A stretch of DNA of 10,412 nucleotides from NCBI GenBank assembly GCA_031266495.1, contig JAISAX010000348.1, positions 1-10,412 of the forward strand. The letters are read 5' to 3'. Shown here piece by piece: positions 6,428 to 10,412 of the stretch; the first letter of the stretch is position 1, and each line of letters starts with the position of its first letter. The translations under genes were made by a program, and so were the position numbers. The notes beneath the pieces were generated by a model. That model made no database searches and was not told the origin of the DNA. It saw only the letters and a program-made list of their open reading frames with translations. The DNA is from Opitutaceae bacterium. Its GTDB lineage: Bacteria > Verrucomicrobiota > Verrucomicrobiae > Opitutales > Opitutaceae.

Positions 6428-8180
6428 GCGGCGCGGCTCCTTTCTCGATCTGCGACTGGTAAATCTCCCGGTAAACGGGGCTGGTTTCGAGCAGGGTGGC
6501 GTGCGTGCCCGCGGCGACGAGCCGGCCTTCGTCGAGCACGAGGATCCGGTCGGCGTCGACGACCGTGCTGATGCGCTGGGCGATGATGATGCGCGTCTGG
6601 CAAACGTCCTGCGCGGCGAGGGCGTCGCGGATGAGCGACTCCGTGCGCAGGTCAACGGCGCTGGTGCTGTCGTCGAGGATGAGCACGGCGGGGCGGGGCA
6701 GGAGGGCGCGGGCGAGGCCGAGGCGCTGTTTTTGTCCGCCGGAAAGGGTGACGCCACGCTGGCCGACGGCGGTGGCGCAGCCTTCCGGCATGTGGGAAAT
6801 GAAGGTATCGGCCTGCGCGATACGGGCGGCGGCGGCGACGAGTTCGGGCGGGGCGCCGGGCCGGGCGAAGGCGATGTTTTCCCCGATGGTGGAGCCGAAG
6901 AGGACCGGCTCCTGCAGGGCGATGCCGACGTGGCGGCGGAGGTCGGTCTCGGGGATGTCGCGCACGTCCACGCCGTCGAGCGTGACGCGGCCTTCGGTCG
7001 CGTCGTAAAACCGCGGGATGAGGTGCGCGAGGGTGGACTTGCCCGAGCCGGTGGCGCCGAGAATGGCGACCGTCTGGCCGGGACCGGCGGTGAAGCTGAT
7101 GTTTTTCAGGACCGGATTCCCTCCGTCGCCGGCGTAGCTGAAGCTCACGTTTTCGAAGGCGACGCGCCCCTCGACGCGAGGAGGGAGCGCGCGCGACGGC
7201 GAGGGGGAGGGGGAGGGGGGCGTCAGGCGCGGCCGGGTTTCGAGGATTTCGGCGATTCGCCGGACCGACGCGTGCGCACGGGACATCTGGACGACCATGA
7301 AGCTGAAAAACGCCAGCGACATGAGCGCGTGCATGAGGTAGTTGATGAAGGCCACGATCTCGCCCACCTGCAGGTCGCCGGTCCGGACGCGGTGGCCGCC
7401 GGCCCAGAGCACGGCCACGATGCCGGCGTTGAGCGTGAGCATCATGAAGGGCTGGAGCCGGGCGCCGGTGCGGATGGCCTCGACCGTGCGGCGCACCAGC
7501 GCGTGGTTGACCCGGGCGAAGCGTTCCGACTCGTGGCCGGCGCGCGCAAAGGCCCGGACGACGCGGCTGCCTGCGAGGTTTTCCTGGAGGACGGTGTTCA
7601 CGTCGTCGAGCCCCTGCTGCACCTGGCGGTAGAGCGGAAACGTCTTGCGGGAGATGATGACGAGCGCCGCCGCTAGGAGGGGCATGATGACAAGAAACAG
7701 CAGACTCAGCCGCGGGCTCGTGAGCACCGCCATGACGATGCTCCCGACGAGCAGGAGCGGTGTGCGCACCATGCCGCGCAGGAGCATGACGGCCATGTCC
7801 TGCACCTGGTTCACGTCGCTGGTCAGGCGCGTGATGAGCGGGCCCGTTTCGAGCCGGTCGAGATCGGCGAAGGAGAGGGACTGGACCTTGTGAAACACCG
7901 ACCGGCGCAGGCTGGCGCCAAAACCGAGGCCCGCGCGCACGGCGAAAAAACCGCAACCGCCGCCGCACACCAGTCCGCCGATGGCGGCGGCCAGCATGAG
8001 AAACGCCGTGTGAGTGACCGTCGCCAGGTCGGACTGGCCGATGCCGCGGTCGATGATGTGCTGCACGAAACGCGGCTGCAAAAGATCGAGCACGACTTCC
8101 CCCGTCATGAGCAGAGGCGCGACGAGGATGGGAAGCCAGTGGCCGCGAAGGCAGGGGAGGAGCTGACGCAGGGCGCGCAT
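6414..8180 (-). CDS. ABC exporter half-transporter, degenerate-site subunit of a heterodimer
   Basis: Half-transporter of 588 aa with an N-terminal six-helix domain (about 12-305), a Ser/Pro linker (T320-S329) and a C-terminal ATPase domain. The coupling region TGPLITRLTSDVNQVQ is typical of ABCB-type exporters. Walker A is G375-A-T-G-S-G-K381-S-T, the Q-loop glutamine is Q423, and the signature is a normal L479-S-G-G-Q. Walker B ends D503-D504, so the catalytic Glu is Asp, and the switch His is Q535 (IAQRIST). These are the hallmark substitutions of the non-hydrolysing site in heterodimers such as TM287/288, BmrCD and LmrCD. It overlaps the second exporter gene by 14 bp and should form an operon and a membrane complex with it. 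The ATG at 8180 matches where such proteins normally begin. The frame stays open to 8498, but that part is compositionally unlike a membrane protein and contains repeats. No Shine-Dalgarno is visible. Confidence 0.92.
   Translation of the reverse strand: MRALRQLLPCLRGHWLPILVAPLLMTGEVVLDLLQPRFVQHIIDRGIGQSDLATVTHTAFLMLAAAIGGLVCGGGCGFFAVRAGLGFGASLRRSVFHKVQSLSFADLDRLETGPLITRLTSDVNQVQDMAVMLLRGMVRTPLLLVGSIVMAVLTSPRLSLLFLVIMPLLAAALVIISRKTFPLYRQVQQGLDDVNTVLQENLAGSRVVRAFARAGHESERFARVNHALVRRTVEAIRTGARLQPFMMLTLNAGIVAVLWAGGHRVRTGDLQVGEIVAFINYLMHALMSLAFFSFMVVQMSRAHASVRRIAEILETRPRLTPPSPSPSPSRALPPRVEGRVAFENVSFSYAGDGGNPVLKNISFTAGPGQTVAILGATGSGKSTLAHLIPRFYDATEGRVTLDGVDVRDIPETDLRRHVGIALQEPVLFGSTIGENIAFARPGAPPELVAAAARIAQADTFISHMPEGCATAVGQRGVTLSGGQKQRLGLARALLPRPAVLILDDSTSAVDLRTESLIRDALAAQDVCQTRIIIAQRISTVVDADRILVLDEGRLVAAGTHATLLETSPVYREIYQSQIEKGAAPHEGD
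6437..6443 (-). promoter_or_regulatory. Ribosome binding site of the second ABC exporter gene
   Basis: AAAGGAG on the minus strand, 9 nt before the ATG at 6427, inside the 3' end of the preceding gene. It is the only strong Shine-Dalgarno in the window and fixes the start, excluding the 110-residue in-frame extension back to 6757. Confidence 0.75.
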
Positions 8181-8329
8181 GGGCGGCGTGTCACACGGAC
8201 GGATCCGGACGGAAGGCGCGTGCCGGACAAGGCCGGGAGGGCGACGGGAGCAGGGATGCGTGACAGCCGGTGCGAATGAACATATGACGCCCGATCTCAA
8301 ACCGGCGTCGGGAAAAATGCGACGGGAAA

Positions 8330-8359
8330 TTGTCCACGTCGCCTTTGTCCACGTCGCCT
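8330..8359. repeat. Exact 15-bp tandem duplication
   Basis: TTGTCCACGTCGCCT occurs twice with no gap (8330-8344 and 8345-8359), about 150 bp upstream of the exporter start and 215 bp upstream of the IclR gene. The second copy runs into the hairpin at 8355-8371. It could be a paired operator or a chance slippage duplication. Confidence 0.85.
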
Positions 8360-8371
8360 GCATGGCAGGCG
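8355..8371. promoter_or_regulatory. Inverted repeat in the divergent promoter region
   Basis: CGCCTGC (8355-8361) and GCAGGCG (8365-8371) form a perfect 7-bp inverted repeat around ATG. No T-run follows on either strand, so it is unlikely to be an intrinsic terminator. A protein-binding palindrome or an RNA stem in the exporter leader are both possible. Confidence 0.45.
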
Positions 8372-8431
8372 CCTCGCGCCGTCCACTGTGCAACAAGATG
8401 CCCGTGCCTCCTCCGGCGTGAGGTGCGTTCG

Positions 8432-8460
8432 TTGTCGTTTTCTGTATTGAAAAACAAAAT
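8432..8460 (+). promoter_or_regulatory. Candidate sigma-70-like promoter for the IclR gene
   Basis: TTGTCG (8432-8437) and CAAAAT (8455-8460) are separated by 17 bp, each matching 4 of 6 positions of the consensus elements, in the most AT-rich part of the intergenic region. Transcription would begin near 8467 and place the 13-bp repeats in the 5' untranslated region. This is a weak prediction based on consensus only. Confidence 0.3.
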
Positions 8461-8507
8461 CCAATAGGCGACTTGAGCCATCCGGCTTTCCGTCGCAAGG
8501 ATTATTC

Positions 8508-8546
8508 CGTTCAACAAACCCGTTCAACAAACCCGTTCAACCAACC
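8508..8546. repeat. Three tandem 13-bp units upstream of the IclR gene
   Basis: CGTTCAACAAACC is present at 8508-8520 and 8521-8533, and as CGTTCAACCAACC at 8534-8546 (one mismatch). The array ends 27 bp before the IclR start codon. The 13-bp period is not a multiple of three and no reading frame uses it. It could bind the regulator itself or be a slippage-prone tract in the leader. Confidence 0.9.
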
Positions 8547-8573
8547 CGAGCACCAACCACCCGGCCCGCCGCC

Positions 8574-9350
8574 ATGTCCGCCCACACTGTTCCCATTCTG
8601 AAAAGAGCCATTGCCGTGTTGCGCGCGGTGGCGGAGGGGAAGGGCGACGCGACCACGACCAAGGCGCTGGCGCAGACACTCGGGTTGCCGCACTCCAGCA
8701 CATACCGGATCCTGCAAACGTTTCTCGCCGAAGACTGGGTGCGCGCCTCCGCCGCCGGACAACACGAGATTTCGTTCGGGTTGCTGCCGCTGCTCCAGCC
8801 GCTGTCGCGTCACGAACTGTTGATCGAAACCGTCCGCGAACCGCTCCGTCAACTGGCGCGCGAGACCGGACTCACTGCCAAGATCTCCGTCTGCCAGGGC
8901 AACCACGCCATCACCCTTTTTCGGGTCGAATCGCCGCGGGCCACGTCCGTGAGCGTGAAGGTCGGCGCGGCGTTTCATCTCGTGCTCGGCTCCTCCGGCA
9001 CCGTGCTGATGAGCACGCTGTCCGCGGCGGAACGCGAGGCGATCATCGCCGATGCGCCTGCCGCCTGCTGGCAAAACCAGAAGCCGTCCGACATCGGCGC
9101 GCGACTCCGGGAACTGGCGCGTTACGGACGTTGTTCCGATCTCGGTCATTATCGCGCCGATCACGCCGCCCTGTCCGCTCCGCTGCGCAATCGCGCGGGC
9201 TGTATTGTCGCGGCAATGACAGTGATCGGTTTCCCGCAAGATCTCGAACCCGCTCCGCGCAAGGTCGCCTCGCGCCATCTGCTCGCCTGCGCGGAGCAGT
9301 GCAACCGGCTGCTGATCGGAGAAAATCAAGAATTAAGAATTAAGAGTTAA
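8574..9350 (+). CDS. IclR-family transcriptional regulator
   Basis: DNA-binding regulator of 258 aa, the usual IclR size. Residues about 7-60 form the winged helix-turn-helix (ILKRAIAVLRAV, then LAQTLGLPHSSTYRILQTF as recognition segment). Residues about 75-250 form the effector-binding domain, with ETGLTAKISVCQGNHAI, GSSGTVLMSTLS and the closing block APLRNRAGCIVAAMTVIG. Family members bind sugars, uronate intermediates or aromatic acids and usually control adjacent genes. Here uxuA begins 55 bp downstream on the same strand and the exporter operon diverges, so uronate genes are the likeliest target and self-control is plausible. This is inference; the ligand is not readable. The last codons (QELRIKS) are encoded by an AT-rich 7-bp repeat unlike the rest of the gene, so the C-terminus may be an acquired extension. 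The start at 8574 gives a standard N-terminus; no Shine-Dalgarno is seen. Confidence 0.93.
   Translation: MSAHTVPILKRAIAVLRAVAEGKGDATTTKALAQTLGLPHSSTYRILQTFLAEDWVRASAAGQHEISFGLLPLLQPLSRHELLIETVREPLRQLARETGLTAKISVCQGNHAITLFRVESPRATSVSVKVGAAFHLVLGSSGTVLMSTLSAAEREAIIADAPAACWQNQKPSDIGARLRELARYGRCSDLGHYRADHAALSAPLRNRAGCIVAAMTVIGFPQDLEPAPRKVASRHLLACAEQCNRLLIGENQELRIKS
9330..9350. repeat. AT-rich 7-bp tandem repeat at the IclR stop codon
   Basis: GAATTAA (9330-9336), GAATTAA (9337-9343) and GAGTTAA (9344-9350) are contiguous, in sharp contrast to the GC-rich surroundings. They supply the last codons and the stop of the IclR gene. The pattern looks like a dispersed short tandem repeat rather than conserved coding sequence. 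Confidence 0.8.
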
Positions 9351-9362
9351 AAATTCCAAACC

Positions 9363-9376
9363 TTCCGTATCCGGAA
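9363..9376. promoter_or_regulatory. Candidate operator-like inverted repeat before uxuA
   Basis: TTCCG (9363-9367) and CGGAA (9372-9376) form a perfect inverted repeat with a 4-bp spacer, 29 bp before the uxuA ATG. IclR-family proteins often bind pseudo-palindromes of about this size, so it is a reasonable operator candidate. With only five bases per arm it could also be chance. Confidence 0.3.
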
Positions 9377-9405
9377 TCGTGTATCCTATTTCATTCCCCC
9401 CCCCG

Positions 9406-10377
9406 ATGATTCTTGCCGATTTCCTTCCCGCCACGCCCGACCGTTCTTGGCAATTCGCCCGCCAAGTCGGCGTGACGCACGCGATCTGCAAGGGCGCGCC
9501 CGAACTCACCGGCCTGCCCGCGCCCGACAACCTCGACGCGCTGCGCACGATTCGCGACCGTTTTGCCGAGGCCGGCTTGACCCTCGCAGGACTGGAGGGC
9601 GACGAGTTCGACATGCAGCGCATCAAGCTCGGCCTGCCGGGGCGCGACGAGGACATCGCCCGCTACCAGCGGATGCTGCGCAACATGGGCGAACTCGGCA
9701 TCGGTCTGCTCTGCTACAACTTCATGGCGACCATCGGCTGGTGCCGCACCGACACCTGCGTCGTCATACGCGGCGGCGCGATTACCAACCGCTTCGACGC
9801 CGCCTGCCTCGATCCGGTTCCCGTTCCCGAAAGTCAGCGTGTAACCGAAGAAAAACTACGCGAGAATTACGAGTACTTCATCACACGCGTGTTGCCCGTT
9901 GCCGAAGAAGCGGGCGTGAAGATGGGGTTGCACCCCGACGATCCGCCGCTGTCGCCGCTGCGCGGGGTGGGGCGGATCTTTACGTCGGCGGAGGCGTTCG
10001 CGTGGGCGATGTCGCTGAGCGATTCGCCGTCGCACGGCATCACGTATTGCCAGGCCAACTTCCTCGCGATGGGCGAGGACATCGCGGCCACTGCGCGCCG
10101 GTTCGCGCAAAAAATCGTGTTCGTTCACTTTCGCGACATCGAGGGCACGCGGGAAAAATTCACCGAAACTTTTCACGACAACGGCCCTACCGACATGCCG
10201 GCGATGGTTCGCCTCTACGGCGAGGAGCTGGACCCGCGCGTCCCCATCCGCGTCGATCACGTGCCTTCGCTCGCCGGTGAGGAGGACTTGCCGCACGGTT
10301 ACGCCACGCTCGGCCGGCTCTTCGCCATCGGCTACCTGAAAGGCATTCTGGATACACAACGCATTTCATACTCATGA
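9406..10377 (+). CDS. uxuA: Mannonate dehydratase (short form)
   Basis: Predicted cytoplasmic enzyme converting D-mannonate to 2-keto-3-deoxy-D-gluconate (EC 4.2.1.8) in hexuronate breakdown. It is a TIM-barrel protein of the UxuA/xylose-isomerase-like superfamily. Clear family blocks are G-L-H176-P-D-D-P-P followed by LSPLRGVGRI, Y-C215-Q-A-N-F, V-H241-F-R-D, F-H257-D-N-G-P-T-D-M and R-V-D284-H-V-P. H176, C215, H241 and D284 fit the His-Cys-His-Asp metal site of UxuA. At 323 aa it is shorter than E. coli UxuA (about 394 aa), but all active-site blocks are present. The ATG at 9406 is preferred because homologues begin near it. An in-frame GTG at 9379 would add nine residues encoded partly by a C9 run. 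The gene follows the IclR gene by 55 bp and overlaps the next gene by ATGA, so an operon is likely. Confidence 0.92.
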   Translation: MILADFLPATPDRSWQFARQVGVTHAICKGAPELTGLPAPDNLDALRTIRDRFAEAGLTLAGLEGDEFDMQRIKLGLPGRDEDIARYQRMLRNMGELGIGLLCYNFMATIGWCRTDTCVVIRGGAITNRFDAACLDPVPVPESQRVTEEKLRENYEYFITRVLPVAEEAGVKMGLHPDDPPLSPLRGVGRIFTSAEAFAWAMSLSDSPSHGITYCQANFLAMGEDIAATARRFAQKIVFVHFRDIEGTREKFTETFHDNGPTDMPAMVRLYGEELDPRVPIRVDHVPSLAGEEDLPHGYATLGRLFAIGYLKGILDTQRISYS

Positions 10378-10412
10378 ACACCGAATCCTCACCTCACCTC
10401 CCCCCCCCTCCC
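10374..10412 (+). CDS. 5' end of an unidentified gene overlapping uxuA (truncated by the window)
   Basis: The ATG at 10374 overlaps the uxuA stop in an ATGA junction. The frame stays open for 13 codons (MNTESSPHLPPPP) to the window edge. The start is followed by a C9 run (10400-10408) encoding proline. Too little is present for identification. A short-chain dehydrogenase or other uronate reductase would fit its place after uxuA, but that is a guess from context. Confidence 0.5.
   Translation, partial: MNTESSPHLPPPP

Larger units (their letters stand above)
8181..8573. other. Divergent intergenic region (393 bp) between the exporter operon and the IclR gene
   Basis: Non-coding region that should hold promoters for both directions. 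From left to right it contains a CGGACGGA direct repeat (8196-8203 and 8206-8213) around a CGGATCCG palindrome, an exact 15-bp tandem duplication (8330-8359), a 7-bp-stem hairpin (8355-8371), a locally AT-rich patch (about 8438-8466), and three 13-bp tandem units (8508-8546). Short open frames here look non-genic. Confidence 0.7.

Noticed and set aside
4406..6571. Open frame of 721 codons antisense to the second exporter gene
   Set aside because: The opposite strand has complete ABC motifs. This frame is biased in composition and has no domain.
6428..6757. N-terminal extension of the second exporter gene to an ATG at 6757
   Set aside because: It would overlap the first exporter's ATPase domain out of frame and is Ser/Pro/Arg-rich. 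A strong ribosome binding site supports 6427.
6366..7676. Open frame of 436 codons antisense to the first exporter gene
   Set aside because: It is a shadow of a clear ABC exporter, with repetitive Gly/Asp/Val composition.
8181..8498. N-terminal extension of the first exporter gene to an ATG at 8498
   Set aside because: The extra 106 residues resemble no ABC exporter N-terminus and include translated tandem repeats. The start at 8180 matches family length.
1..10412. CRISPR array, tRNA, rRNA, insertion sequence or phage gene
   Set aside because: No spacer-repeat periodicity, cloverleaf, transposase or phage motif was recognised on either strand by reading. No search tool was available.

Overview
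The window is GC-rich, gene-dense bacterial DNA with few Shine-Dalgarno sequences and many short tandem repeats between genes. The gene types (a secreted CE7-like esterase coupled to a heparinase II/III-type lyase, an IclR regulator and a short UxuA) would suit a polysaccharide-degrading Verrucomicrobiota, Opitutaceae-like organism. That placement is inference from style and content, not from a marker gene.

Layout. (1) 71-3849, plus strand: an exported acetylxylan-esterase-like protein overlaps by an ATGA junction with an exported heparinase II/III-family polysaccharide lyase carrying an N-terminal carbohydrate-binding-like domain. (2) 3939-4358, minus strand: a YjbQ/UPF0047 protein, convergent with the lyase. 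(3) 4559-8180, minus strand: two overlapping ABC exporter half-transporters. Their motif defects are complementary, as in heterodimeric exporters with one dead and one live ATP site. A hairpin plus T-run follows the second gene. (4) 8181-8573: a divergent intergenic region with a 15-bp repeat (two copies), a hairpin and a 13-bp repeat (three copies). (5) 8574-10412, plus strand: an IclR-family regulator, a short mannonate dehydratase (UxuA) with its four metal ligands, and the first 13 codons of a further gene overlapping uxuA by ATGA.

How the genes may work together. The esterase and lyase can be read as outer steps in attacking an acetylated, uronate-containing polysaccharide. The IclR regulator, UxuA and the next gene can be read as cytoplasmic uronate catabolism (mannonate to 2-keto-3-deoxygluconate). 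The exporter pair and YjbQ lie between these two halves with no evident metabolic link. No CRISPR array, transposase, rRNA, tRNA or phage gene was recognised. I did not find a clearly new biological system. The points most worth checking are the coupled esterase-lyase pair, the asymmetric exporter, the two C9 tracts next to gene starts, and the tandem-repeat clusters.
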